Both the position numbers and the translations under genes were made by a program. DNA of 64,000 bases from NCBI RefSeq assembly GCF_009695605.1, contig NZ_VUNQ01000009.1:34714-98713 (forward strand), written 5' to 3'. Below, piece by piece: positions 26,000 through 35,467 of the stretch; position 1 is the stretch's first letter; each line of letters begins with the position of its first letter. The notes beneath the pieces were generated by a model. The model saw only the letters and a program-made list of their open reading frames with translations. It made no database searches and was not told where the DNA came from. This DNA is from Tissierella pigra (lineage in GTDB: Bacteria > Bacillota > Clostridia > Tissierellales > Tissierellaceae).

Positions 26000-26998
26000 C
26001 TAGAACCTTTTCTTTAAAAAGTACTGCTTTATACCATCAGGGTAATCATCTAGTATAGAGAATACCTCATATCCACATCTTTTATAGAACCATGGTGATT
26101 GATAACTAAATGTACACGTATGGGCAAAAATACATCCATATTCTCTAGCCATTCTCTCTGCTTCAGTAATCAATATCCTGCCGTATCCTTTTCCTCTATA
26201 TTTTTCATTAATCCACATTACATCAATATACATGCAATAATTAAAAGTATCACATAAGATTGCTCCTATTGTTTCTTCATCAGAAGTTTTAAGATATAAA
26301 TTAATATCAATACCCGGCTTTCTTAATACTCCTTCTGTCTTCATTACATTATGTTTAAATAGTCCTTTACAAACACAATCATAGTCATCATTCGAACAGT
26401 CTGTTGTGATTATGATGCTTTCATCAAGCTTTTTCTTCACATGAAGCCCACCATGCTGAACATCTCTTGCATATAACATGTCATTTAATGTTTTGATAAT
26501 ATCTGCTAAATTCCAAACAAATACGTCAACTAATGTATCTTTCCCTTTAGGAGATTGAACAACCTGCTTTTTTACTTTTCCACCTAGATATAAATAGTAT
26601 TTATTAGAAGATACTTCATGCCAATTATACACTATTAGCTCTCTAAATCCGTACACCTTAAATTCATCTACTATGCTTTTAATCAATTTAATACCAAGTC
26701 CACGTCTCCGATATTCCCGTTTTACAAACAGATAACTTAGTTCTACTCCATCATCACTGTCTTCCCTCTCCGCTATACTTGCTCCTACAAAACCAGCAAA
26801 TTTTTCTCCATCAAAAGCTCCATAAATCCGCCTTATATCATCATATTTTTCGTTTATCCATGACGTAAGATATTTCAGTTTTTCTTCTCTATCTATCGTA
26901 TTAGTCAGAACAACTCCCCTATAATCATCATTCCAACATTCAATTAGTAAATCAACAGCCTTATATAATTCCTCATCATATAATTTACGGATTAACAT
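26000..26998 (-). CDS. Tandem-domain GNAT acetyltransferase
   Basis: 332 residues with two GNAT domains. The first (1-165) has the acetyl-CoA loop REYRRRGLGIKLIKSI; the second (about 185-332) has EKYRGKGYGRILITEAE and a final YKRCGYEVFSILDDYP. Tandem GNATs often modify small metabolites or antibiotics; the acceptor here is not evident. Start at 26998 follows a GTGAGGTAGGG site. Copy 2 of the duplicated regulatory module lies upstream. Confidence 0.88.
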   Translation of the reverse strand: MLIRKLYDEELYKAVDLLIECWNDDYRGVVLTNTIDREEKLKYLTSWINEKYDDIRRIYGAFDGEKFAGFVGASIAEREDSDDGVELSYLFVKREYRRRGLGIKLIKSIVDEFKVYGFRELIVYNWHEVSSNKYYLYLGGKVKKQVVQSPKGKDTLVDVFVWNLADIIKTLNDMLYARDVQHGGLHVKKKLDESIIITTDCSNDDYDCVCKGLFKHNVMKTEGVLRKPGIDINLYLKTSDEETIGAILCDTFNYCMYIDVMWINEKYRGKGYGRILITEAERMAREYGCIFAHTCTFSYQSPWFYKRCGYEVFSILDDYPDGIKQYFLKKRF

Positions 26999-27102
26999 AA
27001 CCCTACCTCACTCCTATATTTCATTTTCTTGTTTTTCCCATTAATCTCGTGAGCTAATAACTGCTCGATATTTGAAAGTACCATCCATTATAATATACAA
27101 CT

Positions 27103-27214
27103 CAAATTTTATTATATAAGGTATTGATTGAATATAATATATCAAAAACAATTAATATAAGTTCTTAACAAAAAAGATTCATCTAGTTAAAATTAGATGA
27201 ATCTTTCTAATATT
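27103..27214 (-). repeat. Copy 2 of the duplicated 112-bp terminator/promoter module
   Basis: Same orientation as copy 1, 2,242 bases away. Terminator stem 27171-27181/27198-27208 (one change from copy 1 in the right arm) and the promoter-like part faces the tandem GNAT gene on the minus strand. Confidence 0.8.
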
Positions 27215-27289
27215 CGATTATGTATTAAAGCAATGTTGAAATTATATTATCATTTAAAGAAAGTCAACTTACTTCCCTTGCCGTAGTAC

Positions 27290-27312
27290 TGCATGAGAAT
27301 TCATCTCATGCA
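27290..27312. terminator. Hairpin after pyrE
   Basis: 9-bp perfect stem (tgcatgaga / tctcatgca) with a 5-base loop just past the pyrE stop. No T tract follows on the minus strand, so it may stabilise the 3' end instead of terminating. Confidence 0.5.
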
Positions 27313-27315
27313 TCA

Positions 27316-27870
27316 CTATATCTTTCTACTTCCAGGTTTTACTATCTCTAGTCCTTCTTTACATAAAGGACATTCCTCTTTATCATATGTTTTTATTTCT
27401 AAATCAGTTCCTCCATAAATAGGATATTTAATATCTCCTTTAGACCTATTGGCAATACAAGCTATGCCTACTACTATTCCTCCATGTTCTTCTACTACCT
27501 TAATAGCTTCATAAGCTGATTTTCCAGTAGTTACTACATCTTCAGATATAATCACTCTCTGTCCCTTTTCTATATGAAATCCTCTTTTTAACTTCATTTC
27601 CCCATCTTCTCTTTCAGTAAATACAGCAGGTTTACCTAATTGGCGACCTAGTTCGTAAGCCACTATAATTCCACCCATGGCAGGTCCCACTACTATATCT
27701 ATATCCAAATCCTTAACTTTTTCAACAATAAATGATACTGCTTTTGCTGCCTTATCTGGATATTGCAATAGTTTTGCACATTGTACATATCTATCGCTAT
27801 GTTTACCTGAAGATAGTAAAAAATGTCCTTCAAGTAAAGCATCTGATTCTTTAAGTAAATCAATAATCAT
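27316..27870 (-). CDS. pyrE: Orotate phosphoribosyltransferase
   Basis: 184 residues. The PRPP-binding loop [18 protein letters not shown] is intact, and [21 protein letters not shown] matches the N-terminal orotate region. It joins orotate and PRPP to make orotidine 5'-phosphate. GGAGG precedes the ATG. It is the last gene of the pyr operon. A CxxC pair (CPLCKEG) near the C-terminus is shared with some clostridial PyrE proteins. A short palindrome separates it from pyrD. Confidence 0.96.
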   Translation of the reverse strand: MIIDLLKESDALLEGHFLLSSGKHSDRYVQCAKLLQYPDKAAKAVSFIVEKVKDLDIDIVVGPAMGGIIVAYELGRQLGKPAVFTEREDGEMKLKRGFHIEKGQRVIISEDVVTTGKSAYEAIKVVEEHGGIVVGIACIANRSKGDIKYPIYGGTDLEIKTYDKEECPLCKEGLEIVKPGSRKI

Positions 27871-27890
27871 ATTTTTTCCTCCCTTGATTT

Positions 27891-27908
27891 AGTGAATAAC
27901 TATTCACT
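27891..27908. repeat. Short palindrome AGTGAATA-ac-TATTCACT between pyrD and pyrE
   Basis: Eight-base perfect arms around a two-base centre. The same unit makes up the inverted repeat at 15190-15292, so it may be a minimal copy of a dispersed element. Confidence 0.5.
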
Positions 27909-27912
27909 GTTT

Positions 27913-28809
27913 TTAAATTATTCCTCTGATTTCTTCCAACGATTTAATTCCTTCTTTCTCCATAAACCTCTCAATCCCATGAATAATATCTATAGAAATA
28001 TTAGGATTAATAAAGTTTCCGCTACCTACTTGAATGGCAGTGGCTCCTGCCATAATAAATTCTATAGCATCCTCAGAACTTATTATTCCTCCTATACCTA
28101 TTATTGGAACGTTCACTACCTTGCTTACTTCATATACCATCCTTAAAGCTATTGGTTTAATACATGGTCCTGATAATCCTGCTGTTATATTATTAAATAT
28201 AGGTTTCCTTTTATAAATATCTATGGCAAGTGCATTAAATGTGTTTACAAGTGACAGTCCATCTGCCCCAGCTTCCACACAGGCATAAGCCATTTCTTTT
28301 ATGTTTTCAGCATTGGGAGACAATTTTACTATCATTGGTTTTTTCGATATACTTTTGGCCTTCTTTACTACTTCTGATGCAGTATTGCATTTTATGCCAA
28401 ATGCCATTCCGCCTTCCTTTACATTGGGGCATGAAATATTTAGTTCAATCATATGAACTGAAGTTTCATTTAAAAGTTCTATTCCTTCTAAATAATCATC
28501 TATGGTGCTACCACCTAAATTAGCCAATATTACAGTATCTTTCTTCTCCATAAATGGCAATTCTTCTTCGATAAATCCCTTTACTCCAGGATTTTGTAAT
28601 CCTATGCTGTTCATTAGCCCTGATGGTGTTTCATGAATTCTTATGCCTTTATTTCCATCCCTTTTATTTAATGTAAGTCCCTTAGTAGAAATACCACCTA
28701 ATTTTTCTATAGAAAAATACTCCTCAAATTCTCTCCCAAATCCAAAGGTACCAGATGCAGCTATGACAGGATTTTTAAATTCTATTCCGCAGATATTTAC
28801 CTTAGTCAA
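27913..28809 (-). CDS. pyrD: Dihydroorotate dehydrogenase B, catalytic subunit
   Basis: 298 residues, class 1B. FMN-binding and active-site blocks are visible: [29 protein letters not shown] (with the catalytic Cys of the class-1 enzymes after ISCPN), [16 protein letters not shown] and [17 protein letters not shown]. It oxidises dihydroorotate with electrons passing to NAD through PyrK. Its start overlaps the pyrK stop by 8 bases, as expected for a two-subunit complex. Confidence 0.96.
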   Translation of the reverse strand: MTKVNICGIEFKNPVIAASGTFGFGREFEEYFSIEKLGGISTKGLTLNKRDGNKGIRIHETPSGLMNSIGLQNPGVKGFIEEELPFMEKKDTVILANLGGSTIDDYLEGIELLNETSVHMIELNISCPNVKEGGMAFGIKCNTASEVVKKAKSISKKPMIVKLSPNAENIKEMAYACVEAGADGLSLVNTFNALAIDIYKRKPIFNNITAGLSGPCIKPIALRMVYEVSKVVNVPIIGIGGIISSEDAIEFIMAGATAIQVGSGNFINPNISIDIIHGIERFMEKEGIKSLEEIRGII

Positions 28810-29533
28810 TAGTTATCTCCTCCCCTTTAAATACTGGTCCTTCTTTACATACTCTTTCTATTCCCCTTATGGTCTCCACAGTACATCCAAGACAAGCACC
28901 TATTCCACAAGCCATTCTATTTTCCATTGAAATATATAAAGGTACTTTTCCTTTACATATATTCATTACTACTTTCATCATAGGAGTTGGACCACAGGTA
29001 TAAACTAAATCATATTCCATAGGATTAAATAATTCAGTTACAAAACCTTTGTGTCCTTCTACACCATTATCTGTTGCCACAAATATATTATCTACATATT
29101 GTCCTATGGTTTCTAAAAAATATGGTTTATCTCTAAAGCCACAGTATAAATCTACATTTATATTAAGGCTTTTAGCCAGATATAACATTGGTGCAATACC
29201 TATTCCACCAGATATTAAAGCAATTTTTCCCTTTGTATTTATATTAAATCCATTGCCCAATGGTCCTAGTATACTTAATTTATCTCCTTTTTTAAGCTTA
29301 GATATAATATGAGTTCCTCTACCTTTAACTTCATATAAAAATGTAATTTTACCATTATTTAAATCTGCAATAGAAATAGGTCTTGATAAAAATGGATCTA
29401 AAGCTTCCCAACCTCTAATCATATAGAATTGTCCTGGAAAACCTTGAAAGTCTCCATTAAGGATAATCTCGTATATATTTTCACTGATTTCTATATTAGA
29501 TTCAATAATCCCATCTTTATAGCTACTTTTCAT
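28802..29533 (-). CDS. pyrK: Dihydroorotate dehydrogenase B, electron-transfer subunit
   Basis: 243 residues of the ferredoxin-reductase type. FAD-binding [13 protein letters not shown]-binding [15 protein letters not shown], and the C-terminal [2Fe-2S] cysteines [14 protein letters not shown] plus a later RVCKEGPVF. It passes electrons from PyrD to NAD. It overlaps pyrF by 11 bases and pyrD by 8 bases, so the three are translationally coupled. Confidence 0.96.
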   Translation of the reverse strand: MKSSYKDGIIESNIEISENIYEIILNGDFQGFPGQFYMIRGWEALDPFLSRPISIADLNNGKITFLYEVKGRGTHIISKLKKGDKLSILGPLGNGFNINTKGKIALISGGIGIAPMLYLAKSLNINVDLYCGFRDKPYFLETIGQYVDNIFVATDNGVEGHKGFVTELFNPMEYDLVYTCGPTPMMKVVMNICKGKVPLYISMENRMACGIGACLGCTVETIRGIERVCKEGPVFKGEEITID

Positions 29534-30380
29534 AGCCTATGTCCTCCCTCATGGAAAATACTGCTTCTCTTGTATATTTTTCAAAATTTCCGATGCCATC
29601 TTCATGCTTTTTATATGCTGTTATTATTCCTCTTGAAGAATTTACAACTCCGCCGTTCCCATTATTTAAATAAAGATTTACATCTTGTCCTTTAGCTCCT
29701 TGTGCACCATATCCAGGAATTAAAAAATACATATTTTTGTATCTTTCTCTTATTTCTATTGCCTCATCTGTATGAGTGCCTCCTACTACTCCACCTATTA
29801 AACTATATCCAAATTGCCCCATATATTTAGTTCCTAATTCTTCTAATTTATTTCCAATATGATAATAAAGTTTTTCTCCGTTTACATCTAAGTATTCAAT
29901 GTCTTTAGCCCCTGGATTAGATGTTCTAAGAAGTACAAATATGCCTTTATTTCCTTCATCTAAATATTTGAAATAAGGTGTAATGCTATCAAATCCCATA
30001 TATGGATTAAGGGTAATAAAGTCCACTTCAAAATCTCCTTCAAAATGCCCCTTTGCATACATATCTGCCGTAGATTGAATATCTCCACGCTTTATATCTC
30101 CTATGGTTAGAGCCTTTAGACTCCTTAAATATTCTAAGGTCTTTTTATAGGCTATTAACCCCTTAATTCCATAAGCTTCGTAATATGCTATTTGAAGTTT
30201 ATAAATTGCTGTAATATCTTCTGTACAATCTATTATTTTTTTATTAAATCTAAAGATTATTTCATCTACATCCTTATATTTCAGCTTTATATCCTCAGGA
30301 ATATAATCTAAATGTGTGTCTAGTCCAATACAGACATTTCCTTTAGCTTGTACTTCTTTGTAAAGTTTATCTATTATCAT
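29523..30380 (-). CDS. pyrF: Orotidine 5'-phosphate decarboxylase, type 2
   Basis: 285 residues, the long type 2 form. N-terminal CIGLDTHLDYIP, catalytic DIKRGDIQSTADMYA, and FITLNPYMGFDS with a late LIPGYGAQGA are the family blocks. It makes UMP from OMP. Ten bases lie between the pyrC stop and this start. Confidence 0.96.
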   Translation of the reverse strand: MIIDKLYKEVQAKGNVCIGLDTHLDYIPEDIKLKYKDVDEIIFRFNKKIIDCTEDITAIYKLQIAYYEAYGIKGLIAYKKTLEYLRSLKALTIGDIKRGDIQSTADMYAKGHFEGDFEVDFITLNPYMGFDSITPYFKYLDEGNKGIFVLLRTSNPGAKDIEYLDVNGEKLYYHIGNKLEELGTKYMGQFGYSLIGGVVGGTHTDEAIEIRERYKNMYFLIPGYGAQGAKGQDVNLYLNNGNGGVVNSSRGIITAYKKHEDGIGNFEKYTREAVFSMREDIGYEK

Positions 30381-30390
30381 ATCTTCACTC

Positions 30391-31587
30391 CTAGTTTTTA
30401 TACTCTTTATTTACATACTTTGTCTCTCCATCTTTTAAAGTCATGATTACTTCACCGTAGAAATTCATACCATCAAAGGGAGTATTTTTTCCCTTAGATA
30501 AGAATGTATTACTGTCTATTGTAATCTCCTTATTTAAATCTATAAGGACTAAATCAGCAATATATCCTTTTTCTATTCTGCCTTTTTTAACCTCCATTAT
30601 CCTTCCAGCATTAGCTGACATTAATTTAGATAATTTCATTAAATCTATTTTTCCAGATTTCACTAGATTAGTATAGGTCACCGAAAAAGATGTTTCTATT
30701 CCAGATAAACCTGGTGCTCCTTTTTCTTTGTCCTCTTTAGTATGAGGCGCATGGTCTGTTGCTATTGTATCTACTGTTCCATCTATTATTCCTTCAATAA
30801 TTGCATCTCTATCTTTCGCTGTCCTAATAGGTGGATTTACCCTATAATCATTGTCATAAAGTGCAATATGATGTGGTGTTACTTCACAGGTCACATTTAC
30901 TCCCTCTTTTTTAGCCCTTCTAATTTCATCTATGGCTTCTATGGTGCTTACATGAGCTAAATGTAATTTTCCACCTGTTACCTTAGATAAATATATATCT
31001 CTAATAGTAATGATATTTTCTGATATTCTATAGTCTATCTCTGTTAAATCATCATCTTCTGCATGGGTAATTATTGTTAATCCTTTTTCCTTTGCCTTTA
31101 TCATGGCATTATACATTACTATATTGGATGTTACACCTTTGCCATCATCTGATATAAACTTTACTCTACTATCTAAAGTATCTAAATGCTCCAAGGTTTC
31201 TCCATCAAAGTCTTTAGTAATAGAGACAGTTTGATGAACATTTACTAAATCTAGCTCCTTGGCCTTATTTAGCACATATTCAACTATATCCATAGAGCTG
31301 CATATAGGGTTTGTATTTCCCATTAAGTTAACTACAGTATACCCACCCTTTAGGGCTGCCAATCCTCCACTAAATAAATCTTCTTTATGAGTAAATCCCG
31401 GTTCTCTAAAGTGAACATGAAGGTCTATGAAAGAAGGCATAAGAGTCAAGCCTTCTCCATCTATCTTTCTACAATTATAATCTAATTTGTCAGCAAAATC
31501 CTTTATTACTCCATCTTTAATATATAAATCTCCGATGAAATCCTTAGATTCATCTACTATTCTGACGGATTTTATTAAAAGTTCCAT
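30391..31587 (-). CDS. pyrC: Dihydroorotase
   Basis: 398 residues from ATG at 31587 (GGGAGGG site); an upstream in-frame start would overlap pyrI widely. Metal-binding DLHVHFREPG at about residues 56-65, the carboxylated-lysine region further on, and ATDHAPHTKEDK are intact, so it is a class I dihydroorotase closing the pyrimidine ring. It lies one base after the pyrI stop. Confidence 0.96.
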   Translation of the reverse strand: MELLIKSVRIVDESKDFIGDLYIKDGVIKDFADKLDYNCRKIDGEGLTLMPSFIDLHVHFREPGFTHKEDLFSGGLAALKGGYTVVNLMGNTNPICSSMDIVEYVLNKAKELDLVNVHQTVSITKDFDGETLEHLDTLDSRVKFISDDGKGVTSNIVMYNAMIKAKEKGLTIITHAEDDDLTEIDYRISENIITIRDIYLSKVTGGKLHLAHVSTIEAIDEIRRAKKEGVNVTCEVTPHHIALYDNDYRVNPPIRTAKDRDAIIEGIIDGTVDTIATDHAPHTKEDKEKGAPGLSGIETSFSVTYTNLVKSGKIDLMKLSKLMSANAGRIMEVKKGRIEKGYIADLVLIDLNKEITIDSNTFLSKGKNTPFDGMNFYGEVIMTLKDGETKYVNKEYKN

Positions 31588-31588
31588 T

Positions 31589-32017
31589 TTAACCCTCCCA
31601 AGAATATATCTGATCACAATATTCACATTTATATGTTCCCTCTTTTTCATCAAGTAATACAAATTTATGAACTATTCCTCTTTCTACTGAAGTTATACAC
31701 CTGGGATTCTTACATTCTATAATTCCTTCTACTTTATCTGGTAATGATAAATTTATTTTCTCCCTTATTTTTTCATTTTCTATTATATTTACAGTAATAT
31801 TTGAGTCAATAAATCCTAACATTGCCAAATCTATATCTATTTCATTTTCAATTTTTATAATATCTTTACGACCTTGTTTGCAACTTACAGCGTTCATTAT
31901 TAACGCTACAGTAAAATCTGCCTTATCAAGTCCTAGATGTTTAAATATTATAATTCCATATCCTGGTTTAATGTGATCTATTACAATTCCTTTTGAAATA
32001 CTATTTATACTTAACAT
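31589..32017 (-). CDS. pyrI: Aspartate carbamoyltransferase regulatory subunit
   Basis: 142 residues. N-terminal allosteric domain ([12 protein letters not shown]) and C-terminal zinc domain with four cysteines, CKNPRC and CEYC. PyrI binds CTP/ATP and holds PyrB trimers in the holoenzyme. The start overlaps the pyrB stop by one base. A PyrI subunit is typical of clostridia and enterobacteria and absent from Bacillus. Confidence 0.96.
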   Translation of the reverse strand: MLSINSISKGIVIDHIKPGYGIIIFKHLGLDKADFTVALIMNAVSCKQGRKDIIKIENEIDIDLAMLGFIDSNITVNIIENEKIREKINLSLPDKVEGIIECKNPRCITSVERGIVHKFVLLDEKEGTYKCEYCDQIYSWEG

Positions 32018-32940
32018 TATTTCACCCCCAATAGTTTAGCAATTAATGCCATTCTAGCAAACATTCCATATTTAGCCTGTCTAAAATACCATGCTCTAGG
32101 ATCATTATCTACTTCCATGCTTATTTCATTTACCCTTGGTAGTGGATGAAGAATTGTTAAATCTTTTTTAGCAGTTTTCAATTTTCCATTATCCAATATA
32201 TAACTATCCTTTAGTCTTATATAGTCAGCTTCATTGAAGAAACGTTCTTTTTGTACTCTAGTCATATATAAAATATCAAGCTTATCTATGACTTCTTCAA
32301 GTCTTTCTACTTCTACATAATCTAAAGATTTCTTATGAAGAATTTCTGTTTTAATATATTCTGGGGTTTGCAATTCATTTGGGGATATTAATATAAATTT
32401 TATATTTTCATATCTTGATATTGCTTTTATTAAAGAGTGAACCGTACGACCAAATTTTAGATCTCCACATAGTCCTATGGTTAAATTTGAAAAGCTACCT
32501 TTTGCAACTTTAATTGTTAAAAGGTCTGTAAGTGTTTGAGTTGGATGTTGATGTCCTCCGTCTCCTGCATTGATTAAAGGTACATCTGAATAATATGATG
32601 CGTATTTAGGTGCTCCTTCTTTTGGATGACGCATAGTAATAATATCTGCATAAGCTGCAACTGTTCTTATGGTATCTGCTAGGTTTTCTCCTTTAGACAC
32701 GGAACTTGAATTTGGTTCTGAAAAACCTATTACCTTGCCGCCTAATCTAAGCATTGCAGCTTCAAAGCTTAATCTAGTTCTTGTACTAGGTTCAAAGAAT
32801 AAAGTCCCCAGTACTTTCCCATCACATAAATGTATAAAGTCCTCTGGATTGTCTATAATTTCCTCTGCTAATTTAAAAATGTCTTCTAGTTCTTCCACTG
32901 TAAAATCTTGTGGGTCAATTAAATTTCTTCCTTTTAACAT
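32017..32940 (-). CDS. pyrB: Aspartate carbamoyltransferase catalytic subunit
   Basis: 307 residues. Carbamoyl-phosphate motif [12 protein letters not shown], followed by [24 protein letters not shown] and HPLPRVNEI. First gene of the operon pyrB-I-C-F-K-D-E and the first committed step of pyrimidine synthesis. An attenuator with a PyrR-type site precedes it. No pyrR or carA/carB in the window. Confidence 0.97.
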   Translation of the reverse strand: MLKGRNLIDPQDFTVEELEDIFKLAEEIIDNPEDFIHLCDGKVLGTLFFEPSTRTRLSFEAAMLRLGGKVIGFSEPNSSSVSKGENLADTIRTVAAYADIITMRHPKEGAPKYASYYSDVPLINAGDGGHQHPTQTLTDLLTIKVAKGSFSNLTIGLCGDLKFGRTVHSLIKAISRYENIKFILISPNELQTPEYIKTEILHKKSLDYVEVERLEEVIDKLDILYMTRVQKERFFNEADYIRLKDSYILDNGKLKTAKKDLTILHPLPRVNEISMEVDNDPRAWYFRQAKYGMFARMALIAKLLGVK

Positions 32941-32985
32941 TTTAATGCCTCCTTATAGTCTATAAGATCTTTAAAGGATTAGCGT

Positions 32986-33079
32986 CAAAAAATGCCCTCC
33001 ATAAAGGAAGGCACAAGAATATCATGTACTATTTTTATCTCCGCTGTCCTTCCTAATCTCACAGGATTAGATTAAAGGT
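32986..33079 (-). promoter_or_regulatory. PyrR-type attenuator of the pyr operon
   Basis: On the minus strand an apparent PyrR-binding hairpin with AATCCTGTGAGATTAGGAAGG (about 33045-33079) is followed by the terminator TGCCTTCC-tttat-GGAGGGCA with six T (32986-33013), all before pyrB. This is the layout by which UMP-bound PyrR favours termination in Gram-positive bacteria. The antiterminator fold was not computed. Confidence 0.8.
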
Positions 33080-33159
33080 ATTTATTTATCACTAATAAAA
33101 TTAACATAAAATATAGGAAAAGTCAATAAGAGATTTTTTTATTTATGAATTCAAATAAT

Positions 33160-33182
33160 AAGAACTCCTAAATGGAGTTCTT
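33160..33182 (-). terminator. Terminator after the CotF-like gene
   Basis: 9-bp perfect stem (aagaactcc / ggagttctt) with a 5-base loop; TTATTATTTG follows on the minus strand. Confidence 0.65.
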
Positions 33183-33188
33183 ATTTAA

Positions 33189-33470
33189 CTATTGCATTTG
33201 ATTTCCTGATGACGTACTATTTACTGCAGATGTTAAAGTAGTTTTTAATTGATTTATATCATTTGATTTAGCTGTCGGTGCTGGAGTGTAATATCCTTTT
33301 TGTTCAGCTATTTGATATAATTGATATTGCATTTGCTCTGCTTCATCTCTTAATGTTTGTAAAGTTGATCTTAATTGTTGGTTTGCACATTCTTGTATAG
33401 CAGTAGTATAACAGTTTATACTTGCTTTAGTTCCACCTAGAATATCATTAACTATATCTCTTTCTTGCAT
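33189..33470 (-). CDS. CotF-like spore coat protein
   Basis: 93 residues. ERDIVNDILGGTKASINCYTTAIQECANQQLRSTL and the later QMQYQLYQIAEQKGYY match the spore coat protein F family, a four-helix ferritin-like fold. The C-terminus is a short low-complexity Ser/Asn tail. It follows a related short coat-like gene by 18 bases, so both are probably expressed in the mother cell during sporulation. Confidence 0.88.
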   Translation of the reverse strand: MQERDIVNDILGGTKASINCYTTAIQECANQQLRSTLQTLRDEAEQMQYQLYQIAEQKGYYTPAPTAKSNDINQLKTTLTSAVNSTSSGNQMQ

Positions 33471-33488
33471 TATTTCTCCTACCTCCTT

Positions 33489-33695
33489 TTATAATGAGTT
33501 GATTAAATTTGTAGCTGTCATTTTAGCATCGCTACTTGCTTGTTGAAACATTTGTTTTAATTGTGGGTCTTGAACTTGATTCGCATAATCTTCAAATTTA
33601 CAACTCATAGTTAAGTGTTCTCCTGCAATTTCCTTTACTGAATTAAGTTCCTGATAAGTTAAATTACTTAAATTTAATGTGTTTTTAAGTGCCAT
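33489..33695 (-). CDS. Small CotF-related spore protein
   Basis: 68 residues from ATG at 33695, chosen for its AAAGGAGTG site; a longer frame to 33728 has none. The helical sequence SNLTYQELNSVKEIAGEHLTMSCKFEDYANQVQDPQLKQMF resembles the first half of CotF-like coat proteins. It precedes the CotF-like gene on the same strand and probably contributes to the spore coat. Confidence 0.7.
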   Translation of the reverse strand: MALKNTLNLSNLTYQELNSVKEIAGEHLTMSCKFEDYANQVQDPQLKQMFQQASSDAKMTATNLINSL

Positions 33696-33830
33696 AATTA
33701 CACTCCTTTCAAAATGATTTGTTTTCAATCCTTTAATATTATTTGTTAAATTTAATTTTTTATTCTACCAAAAGATGTTTAAATATATAAGGTTAAAAAG
33801 GAAAAACTAAATTTAGGAGGTGTAAAATTT

Positions 33831-34052
33831 ATGAGAATTCCCAATACAAACGATCCTTTAGAGTTTTATAATTATTTTGAAAATGAGAATTTAGAAAATA
33901 CAGATTATATGAGTCATGATGAAACAGATATAAGACCACCAGATGCTTATATAGGATTTTACAATAATCTATTCTCATCCCAATTTTCTAATATTGTTAC
34001 TTCTGGAGAAATTGGAGGACTGGAATGGTATAATAGAATGGAAAGAAGATAA
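33831..34052 (+). CDS. Small acidic protein of unknown function
   Basis: 73 residues with a clear AGGAGGTG ribosome site. Rich in Asn, Glu and Tyr, with no membrane segment or cysteine; RPPDAYIGFYNNLF is the most notable stretch. Position beside coat genes hints at a spore role, but no family is recognised. The metNIQ T-box leader starts about 100 bases downstream. Confidence 0.55.
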   Translation: MRIPNTNDPLEFYNYFENENLENTDYMSHDETDIRPPDAYIGFYNNLFSSQFSNIVTSGEIGGLEWYNRMERR

Positions 34053-34110
34053 ATAATAGTCATAAAATATAATAAAAGTGTATAAAATTAAAAAAACATA
34101 AAAATTATTG

Positions 34111-34139
34111 TTGACAAATTTGAAATATGCTGTTAGAAT
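34111..34139 (+). promoter_or_regulatory. Sigma-A promoter of metNIQ
   Basis: TTGACA (34111-34116) and TAGAAT (34134-34139) with a 17-base spacer, directly ahead of the T-box leader. Confidence 0.8.
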
Positions 34140-34149
34140 TTTAAATTAA

Positions 34150-34436
34150 TATTAAGAATGACTTTGAAGAGAAGAGTAAGTTTATGAATACTCATACAGA
34201 GAGCTTCTAATTGGTGAGAAGAAGCAGAGGATAGTAAGCTGAATATGGTCTCGGAGTTTGATTGTCGAAGTTGACTTTAGACATTCACGTATGCACACGT
34301 TATAGTGCTAGAGTATAATCACATATTTGTGACGTACTTAATAAGGTACTGTATCGTGAGGTTCAGTATAAACTTAGGGTGGTAACACGAAGCTTTCGTC
34401 CCTTTGCTTTTTGCAAAGAGATGAAAGCTTTTTTTA
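34150..34436 (+). ncRNA. Methionine T-box leader
   Basis: The T-box core AGGGTGGTAACACG (34376-34389) is followed by a terminator with an arm aaagctttcgtccctttgc-like pairing and seven T (34390-34436). Upstream lies a long Stem I with AGAGAGCTTCTAATTGGTGAGA elements, and a probable specifier ATG at 34245-34247 in GAATATGG. Uncharged tRNA-Met would stabilise the antiterminator and switch on the methionine importer. The specifier is inferred from position and from the downstream metNIQ genes. Confidence 0.9.
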
Positions 34437-34462
34437 TTGTTTTTCATAAGGGGGTTATGTTC

Positions 34463-35467
34463 TTGATTGAAATATCTAATGTTAGCAAAAAATTTAGCAA
34501 TTCTACAACTGAAATTGATGCTGTTAAAAATGTTTCTTTAAAAATCAATAAAGGAGAAATTTTTGGCATCATTGGTTTAAGCGGTGCTGGTAAATCTACT
34601 TTAATCCGCTGTTTAAATAGGCTTGAAGAGCCAACAGAGGGACATATATTAATTGATGGTGTAGATTTAATAAACTTAGATAAAAAGGATTTAAGGAAAG
34701 AGAGAAAAGAAATCGGAATGATTTTTCAACATTTTAATCTATTATCTCAAAAAAATGTTTATGATAATATTGCTCTTCCTCTACAGTTGGAGAAAATGGA
34801 TAAAGCTAAAATTGATAATAGAGTAAATGAGCTTTTAGAATATGTTGATTTAAAGGATAAAAAACATAGTTATCCAAGTGAATTAAGTGGTGGACAAAAG
34901 CAACGGGTAGCCATTGCTCGTGCCATTGCAAATAATCCTAAGATACTTCTTAGTGATGAAGGTACTTCTGCATTAGACCCGAAGACTACAAAATCCATAT
35001 TAAATTTATTGAAGAAAATAAGAGATGAGTTAAATATAACAATAGTCATGATAACTCACCAAATGGAAGTTGTAAAAGAAGTTTGTGATAGAGTTGCTAT
35101 TATGGAAAATGGGCAAGTTATAGAAGAAAATACTGTGGAAAATCTATTTAAAGAACCTAAAACAAAAATTGCAAAAACATTCATCAATTCATTACAAGGA
35201 AATATAGAAGACGAAATTATACACCCAAATGATTTCCAAGGAAAACTCATTCGACTTTCTTTCCTTGGAAATAGTGCAAAAAAACCTATTGTATCTAAAG
35301 TCATAAGGAATTTTAATATTGATATAAATATATTGTCAGGAAATATTAATAAATTACAATCAACTAATGTAGGTCATTTAGTCTTAGAATTAATTGGAGA
35401 AGATGAAGAAATAAATAAAGTTTTCTTATTCCTGAAAAATGAAGATGTCCATGTGGAGGTGATATAA
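34463..35467 (+). CDS. metN: Methionine import ATP-binding protein MetN
   Basis: 334 residues from TTG at 34463, 8 bases after AAGGGGG; ATG at 34457 is an alternative too close to that site, and longer frames run into the T-box terminator. Walker A GLSGAGKST, signature LSGGQKQR and Walker B ILLSDEGTSALD are intact. The last 85 residues form the NIL domain that senses methionine and inhibits transport. The stop shares a base with metI. Confidence 0.95.
   Translation: MIEISNVSKKFSNSTTEIDAVKNVSLKINKGEIFGIIGLSGAGKSTLIRCLNRLEEPTEGHILIDGVDLINLDKKDLRKERKEIGMIFQHFNLLSQKNVYDNIALPLQLEKMDKAKIDNRVNELLEYVDLKDKKHSYPSELSGGQKQRVAIARAIANNPKILLSDEGTSALDPKTTKSILNLLKKIRDELNITIVMITHQMEVVKEVCDRVAIMENGQVIEENTVENLFKEPKTKIAKTFINSLQGNIEDEIIHPNDFQGKLIRLSFLGNSAKKPIVSKVIRNFNIDINILSGNINKLQSTNVGHLVLELIGEDEEINKVFLFLKNEDVHVEVI

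Noticed and set aside
31588..31662. Longer start of pyrC
   Set aside because: It overlaps the pyrI coding end; GGGAGGG precedes ATG at 31587.
34379..34462. Extended N-terminus of metN beginning at 34379
   Set aside because: It lies inside the T-box core and terminator; a ribosome site and TTG start at 34463 match the MetN family start.
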